From Streptomyces alboflavus (GTDB lineage Bacteria; Actinomycetota; Actinomycetes; Streptomycetales; Streptomycetaceae), in assembly GCF_000716675.1 (NCBI RefSeq), contig NZ_JNXT01000015.1, positions 72,778 through 136,777 on the forward strand: a stretch of DNA of 64,000 nt. The letters run 5' to 3'. Under the pieces are notes generated by a model. That model worked only from the letters and a program-made list of their open reading frames with translations, searched no databases and was not told the origin of the DNA. The position numbers were made by a program, and so were the translations under genes. Of this stretch, positions 1 through 7,874 are shown piece by piece (position 1 is the first letter of the stretch; the number at the start of each line of letters is the position of its first letter).

Positions 1-1002
1 ATGACGCTCCCGTACGACGACCTGGACGCGCTGCGGATCTTCCCGGGCCCCGACCACCTCCTGTACCGACTGCCGTCCCGCACCGAGCCGGACGGCCACC
101 GCCTGGACGACCTGGTCCGGCACTGGGCGGACGCGTGCGGCCTCCTGGAGGACGCATCCGCCCACAAGCGGCTCGGCGACGCCGCCGTGGGCGACCTCAT
201 CACGTCCTGCTACCCGGGACTCCGGCCCGACCGGGCGGCCCCGCTGGCCGGCTGGATCTCCTGGCTCTTCGTCATCGACGACTACTACGACCGCCTCGAC
301 GTCCAGGGCGAGGAGTACCCCGACACCCTCACCGAGGAGATCATCGACGCCCTTCCGGTGGAGCCGCGGGGACACATCCGTCACCACGAGGCCCCGCTGG
401 CCCGCGAACTGGCCCGCCTCTGGCGGCACATCGCCCCGCAGCTGAGCCGCTGGTGGCGCATGCGCTTCGCCACCCACGTCGCGCACTTCCTGACGGCGTT
501 CCGCCACGAGCGCATGCACCGGCGCGAAGGCCTCCCGCCCGGGCTCCGCGCGTACGCCGAACTGCGCCGCGCGTCGAGTTCGGTGACCGCGTGCCTGGAC
601 CTCCTGGAGTACGCGACGGGGCGGGAGGTCCCGTCGCTGCTGCACGAGACCCGCCAGCTGCGGACGATGTTCGGCAAGGCCACCGACGTCGTGGCGTGGG
701 TCAACGACGTCGTGTCCCTGCGGAAGGAGCTGGGCATCGGCGACACCAACAACGGGATCGTGGTCGTACGACGGGAGCTCGGCCTGGACACGCAGGGCGC
801 CATCGACCACGTCTACCGCGCCGTCGACCGCGACATCGAGGAATTCCTCGACGCCGAAGCCGAGTTGTGGCGCATGTGCGAGCACTGGAGCGGCGTCACC
901 GACGCCGAGCAGTCGGCGCTCGCCCTGCTGTCCGACGGCATGAAGGCCTGGATGCGGGGGAACCTCGACTGGTCGGTGCGCGCCAACCGCTACGCCGCCT
1001 GA
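1..1002 (+). CDS. Class I terpene synthase
   Basis: A cytoplasmic class I terpene cyclase that would ionise and cyclise a linear prenyl diphosphate. The aspartate-rich motif DDYYD lies at residues 93-97. The second metal motif NDVVSLRKE lies at 235-243 and keeps N235, S239 and E243, so both Mg-binding sites look intact. The length of 333 residues is normal for bacterial mono- and sesquiterpene synthases. The window opens exactly on its ATG, so a start further upstream cannot be excluded. No prenyltransferase, P450 or methyltransferase lies beside it, so the product cannot be guessed. A weak hairpin follows the stop. Confidence 0.9.
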   Translation: MTLPYDDLDALRIFPGPDHLLYRLPSRTEPDGHRLDDLVRHWADACGLLEDASAHKRLGDAAVGDLITSCYPGLRPDRAAPLAGWISWLFVIDDYYDRLDVQGEEYPDTLTEEIIDALPVEPRGHIRHHEAPLARELARLWRHIAPQLSRWWRMRFATHVAHFLTAFRHERMHRREGLPPGLRAYAELRRASSSVTACLDLLEYATGREVPSLLHETRQLRTMFGKATDVVAWVNDVVSLRKELGIGDTNNGIVVVRRELGLDTQGAIDHVYRAVDRDIEEFLDAEAELWRMCEHWSGVTDAEQSALALLSDGMKAWMRGNLDWSVRANRYAA

Positions 1003-1032
1003 GAGCGCCCGCCCCCGGTGCCGACACCCGGT

Positions 1033-1051
1033 CCGGCGGCGAAACCGCCGG
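1033..1051 (+). terminator. Weak hairpin after terpene synthase
   Basis: A 7-bp perfect inverted repeat (1033-1039 with 1045-1051, 5-nt loop) starts 30 nt after the terpene synthase stop. There is no T-run, which is common in Streptomyces. It may end terpene synthase transcripts before the leader promoter of the next gene. Confidence 0.35.
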
Positions 1052-1079
1052 GCACCGTCACCGGTGGCTCTGTTACGGT
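1051..1079 (+). promoter_or_regulatory. Candidate promoter for Thr leader
   Basis: TACGGT at 1074-1079 fits a -10 hexamer. A poor -35 candidate lies at 1051-1056, 17 nt upstream. Transcription would start at about 1086-1087, which coincides with the ATG of the Thr-rich leader peptide, so the leader would be translated from a leaderless transcript. This is inferred from spacing only. Confidence 0.3.
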
Positions 1080-1086
1080 GACCGGC

Positions 1087-1137
1087 ATGAAGCGCGCCGC
1101 AGTGACGACGACGCCGGACAGAGTCCCGGCGCGCTGA
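1087..1137 (+). CDS. Threonine leader peptide of attenuator
   Basis: A 16-residue open frame begins with ATG and ends with TGA. It carries three consecutive threonine codons (ACG ACG ACG, 1105-1113), and the gene downstream is a threonyl-tRNA synthetase. An inverted repeat brackets the Thr codons (1091-1098 with 1128-1135, 8 bp) and would act as a pause hairpin. A strong terminator stem follows at 1153-1182. The segment 1123-1129 can pair with 1159-1165 (7 bp including one G-U), which would break the terminator. This is the layout of a ribosome-stalling attenuator: low charged tRNA-Thr stalls the ribosome on the Thr codons and lets the synthetase be transcribed. Confidence 0.65.
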   Translation: MKRAAVTTTPDRVPAR

Positions 1138-1152
1138 CAGCTGATCCGAAGC

Positions 1153-1182
1153 GAAGCCCCGGGGCGAGTGCCCCGGGGCTTC
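1153..1182 (+). terminator. Attenuator terminator before ThrRS gene
   Basis: A perfect 13-bp inverted repeat (1153-1165 with 1170-1182) has a 4-nt loop and lies between the Thr leader peptide and the synthetase start at 1229. The 5' arm overlaps the proposed antiterminator partner 1159-1165. It has no long T-run, but GC-rich stems of this kind terminate in streptomycetes. Confidence 0.65.
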
Positions 1183-1228
1183 GTCGTGCGGCTCCTCACT
1201 CGCTCCGCCATCAGTGAGGAGACCCCCG

Positions 1229-2467
1229 ATGACCACCGCCCACGACCACCGCAGGCTCGGCCGCGAGCTCGACCTCTTCGACACCGACCCGCTGATCGGC
1301 GCGGGCCTGCCGTACTGGCTGCCCGACGGCGCGGCCGTACGGCACGCCCTTGAGGAGTACATCCGTGCCGCCGAACGCCGGGCGGGATACCGGCACGTGT
1401 ACTCGCCGGTGCTCGGCAAACGCGAGCTGTACGAGATCTCCGGGCACTGGTCGCACTACAGCGACGACATGTACCCACCGCTGGACATCGGCGGAGAGCA
1501 GGTCGTGCTGCGGCCGAGCCTGTGCCCGCACCACGCGGTGATCTACCGCTCGCGCTCGCACAGCTACCGCGAACTGCCGCTGCGCATGGCTGAGTTGGGT
1601 GGGATGTACCGCGCGGAGCTGTCGGGTGTCCTCGGCGGTCTGACCCGGGTTCGGGCCATCCAGCTCAACGACGCCCACATCTTCTGCACTCTCGACCAGG
1701 TCGAGAAGGAGGCGCAGGGGGCGCTGGAGATGATCCGCGCCGCCCACCGGGCGCTCGGCCTCACCCCCGCCCGCTACCGGCTCTCCCTCCCGGGCCCCGG
1801 CGGGAAGTACGTCGCCGCGCCCGAGCTGTGGCGGCGGTCCACCGCCCTGCTGATCGAGGTCCTCGACCGCTCCGGGCTGCCCTACGAGGCGGTCGAGGGC
1901 GAGGCCGCGTTCTACGGGCCCAAGATCGACGTCCAGGTCGCCGACAGCGCGGGCCGCGAGTCCACCCTGTCCACCGTCCAGGTCGACTTCCACCAGCCCG
2001 AGCGGTTCGACCTGCACTACATCGGCGCGGACGGCGCCAAACACCGCCCGGTGATGGTGCACCGCAGCGTCATCGGCAGCGTCGAGCGGGCCGTGGCCCA
2101 CCTCATCGAGCAGCACGGCGGCGCCTTCCCTGCCTGGCTCGCGCCCACCCAACTGGTCGTCCTGCCGGTCTCCGAGAGCGAGGTGCCGAACGCCGACGCG
2201 CTCGTCGGGCGCTGCGCCGCCCGCGGCCTGCGCGCCGAGGTCGCCGGGCCGGAGCGGGGCAGCCTCGGGGCCCGGATCAGGGCGGCCCGCCTGGTCCCGT
2301 ACCAGGCCGTCGTCGGCGCCAAGGAGGCCGCCGACGACCATGTCGCCCTGCGTCTGCGGGACGGCCGCCGCCTCGCCCCGCGCCCCGCGGCCGACGTCCT
2401 CGCCCGTGTCGGCGCGCTCGTGGAGGCCCACAGCACCGAGTTGTGGGCGGACGAGGACGGTTCTTAG
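1229..2467 (+). CDS. thrS: Short threonyl-tRNA synthetase lacking editing domain
   Basis: Charges tRNA-Thr with threonine. The chain of about 412 residues goes straight into the class II catalytic core. The zinc cysteine lies in CPHH near residue 99, the motif 2 region contains YRAELSG followed by LNDAHIF, and motif 3 contains GSVERAVAHLIEQ. A C-terminal anticodon-binding domain follows. Full-length bacterial ThrRS is about 640 residues because of N-terminal TGS and editing domains, and both are absent here. The ATG at 1229 is preceded by GAGGAG seven bases upstream. The gene is probably a second, inducible ThrRS controlled by the upstream attenuator. A resistance role is possible but nothing nearby points to a ThrRS inhibitor. 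Confidence 0.9.
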   Translation: MTTAHDHRRLGRELDLFDTDPLIGAGLPYWLPDGAAVRHALEEYIRAAERRAGYRHVYSPVLGKRELYEISGHWSHYSDDMYPPLDIGGEQVVLRPSLCPHHAVIYRSRSHSYRELPLRMAELGGMYRAELSGVLGGLTRVRAIQLNDAHIFCTLDQVEKEAQGALEMIRAAHRALGLTPARYRLSLPGPGGKYVAAPELWRRSTALLIEVLDRSGLPYEAVEGEAAFYGPKIDVQVADSAGRESTLSTVQVDFHQPERFDLHYIGADGAKHRPVMVHRSVIGSVERAVAHLIEQHGGAFPAWLAPTQLVVLPVSESEVPNADALVGRCAARGLRAEVAGPERGSLGARIRAARLVPYQAVVGAKEAADDHVALRLRDGRRLAPRPAADVLARVGALVEAHSTELWADEDGS

Positions 2468-2503
2468 CACGGGCGGCCCGGGCTGGCGGTGGTCCGGGCC
2501 GAG

Positions 2504-2531
2504 GGGTCCGCCGACGCGGGTCGGCGGACCC
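2504..2531. terminator. Bidirectional terminator between convergent genes
   Basis: A 12-bp inverted repeat (2504-2515 with 2520-2531, 4-nt loop) lies between the ThrRS stop and the stop of the convergent NTF2-like gene, so it can serve both. Confidence 0.7.
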
Positions 2532-2987
2532 TCAGCCCGTCAGCTCGGGTGCGAAGTAGTCACGCAGTCGCGCGATCTTCCCGTCGCGGATCCGGAAGAT
2601 CTGCACGAGGGAGACGGTCACGTCCCGCCCGCCCGAGCCTCCCTCGTCGGCCGCACCTCCTTCCTCATCTCCGTCTCCGTCTCCGTCGAAGACCGTGTCG
2701 ATCTCGGCGATGAACACGTCGGGGTCGGCGGTGGTGTGCAGCACGAACCCGGACTTCTCCAGATTCGGCGCACGCTGGTCCTTCGCCTGCCGTTCGTAGT
2801 ACGCCGCCATCGCGTCGCGGATGTCCTCGCGTCCCACCATCCTCCGGGGGAGCGCGGCCCCGGGCGGCATCAGCGGCAGCTCGAAGACGCCGTCCTCGGT
2901 GAACTGCTCGGCCAGGGCGGCGGCGTTCCGGGTGAGCGCGCCGGCGTGGACGTAGCTCTCGAAGATCTGCTGCGGTGTCCGGGACAC
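2532..2987 (-). CDS. SnoaL/NTF2-like protein
   Basis: A 151-residue protein with the cone-shaped NTF2/SnoaL fold pattern. An N-terminal helix (QQIFESYVHAG) is followed by a segment with FTEDGVFELP, and the last beta strands carry VQIFRIRDGKIARLRDYF. Proteins of this family are small hydrolases, isomerases or binding proteins, and the function cannot be read from sequence. An acidic glycine-rich insert (GDGDGDEEGGAADEGG) separates the last strands and looks like a low-complexity loop expansion. It ends at a shared terminator with the ThrRS gene. Confidence 0.75.
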   Translation of the reverse strand: MSRTPQQIFESYVHAGALTRNAAALAEQFTEDGVFELPLMPPGAALPRRMVGREDIRDAMAAYYERQAKDQRAPNLEKSGFVLHTTADPDVFIAEIDTVFDGDGDGDEEGGAADEGGSGGRDVTVSLVQIFRIRDGKIARLRDYFAPELTG

Positions 2988-3000
2988 GGTGGCTCCTCGG

Positions 3001-3372
3001 TCAGCTGGAGGTCAGGACGTCCGTCAGGACCCGCACGTGCCCGTGCGGGAGGTCCTTGGTGGCCGTCAGGAGGGTGAGCCGGCCCGCGCGGGCGAGCGCG
3101 CGGAGCCGGTCGAGCTCCGCGGCGCGGGCCGGTTCCGCGAGCTCCTGCCGGTAGCGCGCGGCGAACTCGTCGTAGTGGTCGGGGTCATGGCTGTACCAGC
3201 GTCGCAGCTCGTCCGACGGGGCGAGTTCCTTTTCCCAGGCGTCGAGACCGGCCCGCTCCTTCGACACGCCGCGGGGCCACAGCCGGTCGATGAGGACGCG
3301 GGAGCCGTCGTCCGGTGCTGGGGAGTCGTAGATCCGCTTGACCTGGATGTCGAGGGAGCGCTTGGTCGTCAT
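3001..3372 (-). CDS. DUF488 family protein
   Basis: A 123-residue protein of the DUF488 family, recognisable from KRIYDSPAPDDGSRVLIDRL followed by WPRGVSKE near the N terminus and LTLLTATKD near the C terminus. The family is widespread in bacteria and has no agreed biochemical role. The ATG at 3372 gives the usual family length. The open frame continues upstream but that extension is compositionally unlike protein. It lies 13 nt upstream of the NTF2-like gene and could be cotranscribed with it. Confidence 0.8.
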   Translation of the reverse strand: MTTKRSLDIQVKRIYDSPAPDDGSRVLIDRLWPRGVSKERAGLDAWEKELAPSDELRRWYSHDPDHYDEFAARYRQELAEPARAAELDRLRALARAGRLTLLTATKDLPHGHVRVLTDVLTSS

Positions 3373-3386
3373 GTCCGCATTGTGCG

Positions 3387-4685
3387 TCAGGGAGTGATCA
3401 CGGACGCGGAGGTGCCGGACCGCAGGACGTGGTCGATGTGGATCTGGCGGGCGATGAACCGCCCGTTCTCGACGCTGGCCGAGATGGCGACCGGGGCGAG
3501 CGAGTTCCCGTCCGGGAGCCCGGCGTAGTACAGGCCGGGAAGCGCGCCGAGAAGACCCTTCTGCTGGAGCGGCGCGCCGTGCTCGTCGAGCACGTGCGCG
3601 GGCAGGATGCGGTAGTCCGGCCCGAAACCGGTGCACCAGACGATGCTCGTGACGCGATGCCGTGCCAGGTCCAGTCGCTCGCCGAAACCGGCGATGCGGT
3701 CCATGTCGACGACCGGTGCGGGGTGCTCCTCAGGGGCCACGAAACCCCGCTGCCGGATGCGGGTGTCGATGAGGTCCGTCGCCTCCCGGAAGGAGCGTGC
3801 GGACTCCTCCGCGACGGCGACGACATTGTCCTCTAGGAGGAGGCTTCCCCCGTCCACCGCCCGCGCGGAGCCGACGAGGACGACTCCCTTCGCCGCCAGG
3901 GTGGCGAGGTTGAGGTCGCCGCTCTTGTCCCGCACGGCGGTCACCGGCAGGCCGGGCAGCACGGACGTGCCGCCCGCGCCCACCGTGACGAAGTCCTCGT
4001 ACAGGGCGAGGGCGAACATCCACTCATGCAGCCCCCGGCCCCGATAGCGGCGCGGCCACGCCCGGTGCCTGCCGACCGAGAGGAAGACCGCGCGCCCGGC
4101 GTCCACGAGCTCGTCGGCGATCTGCTGGCCGCTGATGCCCGCGCCCACGACCAGGACGGCTCCGTCCGGCAGGGACCCGGGGTTGCGGTAGTCGCGCGAG
4201 TGCAGCTGGCGCACGGCCGGGTCGATCGCGGACGCGAGCCCGGGCACACGGGGCGCCGCGTAACCGCCCACCGCGGCGACGAGGTTGCGGGACTCGACGA
4301 CGCCGCCCGCGGCCAGATGGGTCCGGAACCGCACGTCGTCGCGGTCGTCGGCGTCCGGCGGGCACTCGACCTGCCGCACGGGCGTGTGCTCCCGGACGCG
4401 CAGCTCGCGTTCCTTGGCGTACCGGCGCAAGTGGTCCGCCAGCTCCCGCCCCGACATGAAGCCGTCGATGTCGTCGCCGTCGTAGTCCCAGCCGGGAAAG
4501 CGGACCGAGCGGTTTCCGCTGCCCACGAGCAGGCTGTCCCACCGTTCGTGCGCCCAGGCCTGACCGATCTCCGCCCGCTCCAGGACGAGCGCGTCCCGGC
4601 CGAGCTCCTGCAGGGCGGCGGCCGTCCCGCACCCCTGTTGCCCGGCGCCGATGACGACGGTTTCCGCGTACTCGATGGCAGTCAT
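3387..4685 (-). CDS. FAD/NAD(P)-dependent oxidoreductase (flavin monooxygenase-like)
   Basis: A 432-residue two-dinucleotide-binding flavoprotein. The FAD Rossmann motif is VVIGAGQQG near the N terminus and the NAD(P) motif is VVGAGISG in the middle. The substrate could be an N- or C-hydroxylation target, or the protein may be a diffusible reductase. The start at 4685 is preceded by AAGGGG and is preferred to an in-frame ATG nine codons upstream. An IdeR/DmdR-type iron box (4719-4737) lies just upstream, which suggests iron-repressed expression. It ends 14 nt from the DUF488 start. Confidence 0.8.
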   Translation of the reverse strand: MTAIEYAETVVIGAGQQGCGTAAALQELGRDALVLERAEIGQAWAHERWDSLLVGSGNRSVRFPGWDYDGDDIDGFMSGRELADHLRRYAKERELRVREHTPVRQVECPPDADDRDDVRFRTHLAAGGVVESRNLVAAVGGYAAPRVPGLASAIDPAVRQLHSRDYRNPGSLPDGAVLVVGAGISGQQIADELVDAGRAVFLSVGRHRAWPRRYRGRGLHEWMFALALYEDFVTVGAGGTSVLPGLPVTAVRDKSGDLNLATLAAKGVVLVGSARAVDGGSLLLEDNVVAVAEESARSFREATDLIDTRIRQRGFVAPEEHPAPVVDMDRIAGFGERLDLARHRVTSIVWCTGFGPDYRILPAHVLDEHGAPLQQKGLLGALPGLYYAGLPDGNSLAPVAISASVENGRFIARQIHIDHVLRSGTSASVITP

Positions 4686-4718
4686 GACAGACCCCTTCTG
4701 TTGCGAGGACATGGCTAC

Positions 4719-4737
4719 TTAGGCTTGCCTTACCTGA
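4719..4737. promoter_or_regulatory. Iron box (DmdR/IdeR-type operator)
   Basis: TTAGGCTTGCCTTACCTGA matches 14 of 19 positions of the actinobacterial iron-regulator consensus and keeps both outer TTAGG/ACCT arms. It lies between the divergent FAD oxidoreductase and MerR genes, within 50 bp of both starts. Confidence 0.6.
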
Positions 4738-4779
4738 ACCTTGCCTCGTGAAGTCGGCTTGATGTCAACGGGAGTTGTG

Positions 4780-5436
4780 ATGCCTGGTGCGGTCTCCATC
4801 GGTGAAGCGGCGGCGCTGTACGGCCTCGCGCCGTCCACGGTGCGGTGGTGGGAGCGCCGGGGCGTGCTGAATCCGCCCGCCCGTGACGGCGGCAAGCGGC
4901 GCTACGGCGACCCCGACCTGCGCCGCATCGGCGTCGCCTATCTGTGCTGTGTGGTCGGGGCGATGCCGCTGGACCAGGCGGCCGTCGTCACCTCGGGGAA
5001 GTCCACGAACAGCGCCTGGCAGGGCACGGTCGGCGCCCAGATCACGCAGCTGGAACAGCGGATCGAGGAGTTGACGGCCGCGCGGGACTACCTCCGCCAC
5101 CTCCTGAGCTGCACGGACGACGACATGGCCGAGTGCCCCGTCCTGGAGGGCGAGCTGTCCGCGCGCACTCCCCGGGGTCGCGTCGCCGCCACCGACCTCG
5201 TCACCGCCGCACGCACGGCCCGCAGTGGCGGAGAGCGGCACGAGGGCGCGTCGGCCCGTGACGTAAATCCGGCGGCGGAGCGCCCTGCGCGTGACAGAAA
5301 CCCGGGGCTCTGTCCCGGCTGCCGGGGACCGCTGACACGGTCCCCGCGCGGGCGGCCCCGGACGTACTGCTCACGCGCGTGCCGGCAGCGCGCCTACCGG
5401 GGCCGTCAGAGCGACCGGACTAGCGCACCTGCCTGA
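4780..5436 (+). CDS. MerR-family regulator with C-terminal zinc-ribbon-like motif
   Basis: A 218-residue transcription factor. The N-terminal winged helix reads SIGEAAALYGLAPSTVRWWE, typical of MerR. A dimerisation coiled coil follows (QITQLEQRIEELTAARDYL). The C-terminal 50 residues carry CPGC and CSRAC with basic residues, a putative zinc ribbon that may add DNA or protein contacts. The ATG at 4780 has GGGAG five bases upstream; an ATG at 4762 is the alternative. It diverges from the iron-box oxidoreductase, which may be its target. Its 3' end overlaps the convergent propeller gene by 17 bp. Confidence 0.8.
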   Translation: MPGAVSIGEAAALYGLAPSTVRWWERRGVLNPPARDGGKRRYGDPDLRRIGVAYLCCVVGAMPLDQAAVVTSGKSTNSAWQGTVGAQITQLEQRIEELTAARDYLRHLLSCTDDDMAECPVLEGELSARTPRGRVAATDLVTAARTARSGGERHEGASARDVNPAAERPARDRNPGLCPGCRGPLTRSPRGRPRTYCSRACRQRAYRGRQSDRTSAPA

Positions 5437-6400
5437 CCGCCACCGCGTTGTACGGCGTCGAGGGCGTGGTCTCCTCCGTGAAGCGGGAGTTGGGCAGATA
5501 GAGACGGTCGCCGAACGCGGCCACGGTGGTGGGGATGCGGAAGCGGGCGTCGGTGATCCGGGCGAGGGCCGAGCCGCGCAGGCCCGTGGGGTGCATGCGG
5601 AACACGTCCACGGCGTTCTGGACCTGCTGGACGACGTAGAGCGTGCGGCCGAGGAGGAGGGCGCCGTCGCCGTCGGGGAGCTTGCTGGAGCCGAGGTCGA
5701 CCCGGCGGGTGTCGCCGGTCCGCGGGTCGACGCGGTAGAGGCTGCCGCCGTGGGCGTGGACGTTGATGACGAGCAGGCCGCGGCCGTCGGGCGTCCGTTC
5801 GAGGCCGTTGGTCGTGAAGCCGTCGGCGGGCGCCGAGACCCACTCGCCCACCAGGGGCAGCGTCACGATCTCCCGCGCCGGGGGCAGCTCGCCGCGGGGT
5901 CCGAGCGGCAGGCCGTACAGCTGCTGCTGGGTGGAGTCGGTGAACCAGGCCGCGCGGGGCGTGAGGACGACGTCGTTCACGACGGTCTTCGGCGTGCCGA
6001 CCTCGTACGCGGCGAGGACGCGGCCGGTGCGGCCCTCGACGACGCGCAGTTCGCGGGTGAAGCCCCCGGCGACGAACAGCCGGCCCCGCCCGTCGCTCTT
6101 GAGGCCGAGGCTCATCCCGTCCGCCCCGGTCGGGATCCGCTCGCCGCGCCCGGTGGCGAGGCTCGCGCGGTACAGGTCCCCGCCGATCCGCGAGCCGAAC
6201 CAGGCGGTCGCGCCGGGCCCGATGGCGATGCCCTCGGGCTGGAAGCCGTTCGGCAGGGGGAAGTCCGTGGGCCAGGCGGCGCCCGCGGTCCCGGCGCGGG
6301 CCGTCGACGCGAGCGGCCCGAGGGCGGCCAGCGCCGCCGCGGCCGCACCGGCGCCCAGCATCGTCCGACGGGAGGCACCGGAAACATCATCGGTTGTCAT
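5420..6400 (-). CDS. Secreted SMP-30/NHL-like beta-propeller protein
   Basis: A 326-residue exported protein. The N terminus carries a twin-arginine signal (SRRTMLGAGAAAAALAALG), so it should be exported folded through Tat. The mature part shows repeated propeller blades of the SMP-30/gluconolactonase-NHL kind (FQPEGIAIGPGATAWFGS, SLGLKSDGRGRLFVAGG, NGLERTPDGRGLLVINV). Relatives are often labelled superoxide dismutase in databases, but no such metal site is visible here. The ATG at 6400 follows GAAGGG. A lactonase or binding role is plausible. Confidence 0.75.
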   Translation of the reverse strand: MTTDDVSGASRRTMLGAGAAAAALAALGPLASTARAGTAGAAWPTDFPLPNGFQPEGIAIGPGATAWFGSRIGGDLYRASLATGRGERIPTGADGMSLGLKSDGRGRLFVAGGFTRELRVVEGRTGRVLAAYEVGTPKTVVNDVVLTPRAAWFTDSTQQQLYGLPLGPRGELPPAREIVTLPLVGEWVSAPADGFTTNGLERTPDGRGLLVINVHAHGGSLYRVDPRTGDTRRVDLGSSKLPDGDGALLLGRTLYVVQQVQNAVDVFRMHPTGLRGSALARITDARFRIPTTVAAFGDRLYLPNSRFTEETTPSTPYNAVAVRQVR

Positions 6401-6438
6401 GCCGTACACCCTTCCCCGCCGGGGCCGCGGCGAAGAGA

Positions 6439-6507
6439 ACGGCCCGCCGTCGGTTGCCGAGACGGCCTGCCGCCGGTAGTCGAAACGGCCTGCCGCCGGT
6501 TGTCGAC
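6439..6507. repeat. Three tandem 23-bp repeats
   Basis: Units at 6439-6461, 6462-6484 and 6485-6507 share the core ACGGCCTGCCGCCGGT. Units 2 and 3 are nearly identical and unit 1 is more diverged. They lie between two leftward secreted-protein genes, upstream of the 6400 start, and may be regulatory or neutral. Confidence 0.65.
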
Positions 6508-6539
6508 CGGACGACAGGCCGAGCTCCCGCGCCCGAGTG

Positions 6540-7679
6540 CTACGCCCGGTCGATGCGGTAGACGCTGCCACCGATGTCGAGGACGTACAGCTCGCGGTTG
6601 CCGCCCTCGATGAACGAGACGACCTCACCGCCGTTGACCCCGAGGTCGCTCACCCCGGTCACCTTGCCGTTCTCCATCTTCAGGGCGCGGACGGTGCCGT
6701 CGCAGTAGTCGCTGTACAGGTACTGGCCCTTGAGGTCCGGGATCGCCTTGCCCCGGTACACGTACCCGCCCGTCACCGAGCAGCCGAGGCCGGTGCGGTC
6801 GTACTCGTAGACCGGCCGGACGTGGTTCGCGGGCTCCGTGCCGCCCCGGAAGGGGTGGGTGCCCTCCATCCGGGACCAGCCGTAGTTCTCGCCGCCGTCG
6901 CTGCTCGCCGGGGACCAGTCGATCTCCTCCCAGGCGCTCTGGCCCACGTCACCGAGCAGCAGGTCGCCGGAGCCCGCGTCGAAGGAGAACTTCCACGGGT
7001 TGCGCAGCCCGTACGACCAGATCTCGTCCTTCGCCTTCGGGTCGCCGACGAACGGGTTGTCCTTCGGGATCGCGTACGGCTTGGCGCCCCTGGGGTCGAT
7101 CCGCAGGAGCTTGCCGAGCAGCGTGTCGAGGTTCTGTCCGTAGCCGTGCGGGTCGCCGCCCGAGCCGCCGTCGCCGAACGCGATGTACAGATAGCCGTCC
7201 GGGCCGAACTTGATGTCACCGCCGTTGTGGTTGGAGTAGGGCTGCGTCTGGGTGAGGACGGTGCGCCGGGTCTGCGGCTGGATCTTGCCCTTCCGCACGG
7301 CGAACTCGTCGATGGTGCTGGTGCCTTGGAGGTTCGTGAACGAGATGTAGAAGTGCGCGAACTTCTTGTCGAAGGCGATGCCGAGGAGGCCGCGCTCGCC
7401 GTCGGTGGTGGTCTCCTTCGTGATGTCGACGACGGGGTTGCTGAGGCCTCCCTCGCTGTCCAGGACCCGGACGGTGCCCGCGCGTTCGGCTATCCAGACG
7501 GTGCCGCCGGGGCCCGCGGTCCCGGCGATCGGATTCTTGGCCGTGGTCACCTTCGTGAGCGTGACCTTCGGTGCCTGCTTCGACGCGGCGGGCTCGTCGG
7601 CGGACGCCGTGGTGAGGGCGAGGGAGGCGACGAGGCAGAGGGTGCCGACGATCGCCGAGCTTCTGGTGCGAACTTTCAC
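6540..7679 (-). CDS. Secreted PQQ-type sugar dehydrogenase
   Basis: A 379-residue glucose/sorbosone dehydrogenase-family six-bladed propeller that would oxidise aldoses outside the membrane. A Sec signal occupies about residues 1-27 and ends ASA. Family motifs include ERGLLGIAFDKKF, YSNHNGGDIKFGPDGYLYI, FGDGGSGGDP and EIWSYGLRNPWKFSFD. The conserved histidine of SNHNGG fits the catalytic base of soluble PQQ dehydrogenases. No PQQ biosynthesis genes are in the window. It resembles the central domain of the large protein encoded at 17196-20333. Confidence 0.85.
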   Translation of the reverse strand: MKVRTRSSAIVGTLCLVASLALTTASADEPAASKQAPKVTLTKVTTAKNPIAGTAGPGGTVWIAERAGTVRVLDSEGGLSNPVVDITKETTTDGERGLLGIAFDKKFAHFYISFTNLQGTSTIDEFAVRKGKIQPQTRRTVLTQTQPYSNHNGGDIKFGPDGYLYIAFGDGGSGGDPHGYGQNLDTLLGKLLRIDPRGAKPYAIPKDNPFVGDPKAKDEIWSYGLRNPWKFSFDAGSGDLLLGDVGQSAWEEIDWSPASSDGGENYGWSRMEGTHPFRGGTEPANHVRPVYEYDRTGLGCSVTGGYVYRGKAIPDLKGQYLYSDYCDGTVRALKMENGKVTGVSDLGVNGGEVVSFIEGGNRELYVLDIGGSVYRIDRA

Positions 7680-7874
7680 CGTGATCCTCCTGGAGGCGGC
7701 GAATGGGGGAAGTCACCCAGCTGCTAGGGGCAGTTGTGAGGGGGTGTCGCCCGTGCCAGCACGCAACCTGGGTGGGGGATGGTGTGCAACTGGCCACGCA
7801 TGAGAATACTGGGACGGGGATGGTTGGTGTAGACCAGAACTACCGCCATCTGTTCCGGTTCCGGTCACCGCGGC
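7680..7874. other. Intergenic region upstream of sugar dehydrogenase
   Basis: The sequence is less GC-rich than the flanks and presumably holds the dehydrogenase promoter. I see no convincing operator, hairpin or small gene. Confidence 0.4.

Noticed and set aside
1087..1182. T-box riboswitch controlling ThrRS
   Set aside because: No T-box sequence or specifier stem is visible; the Thr-rich leader peptide and terminator point to ribosome-mediated attenuation.
135..1217. Rightward 360-codon frame over the terpene synthase
   Set aside because: Arg/Pro/Ala-rich composition with no motif; the overlapping frame has both terpene synthase metal motifs.
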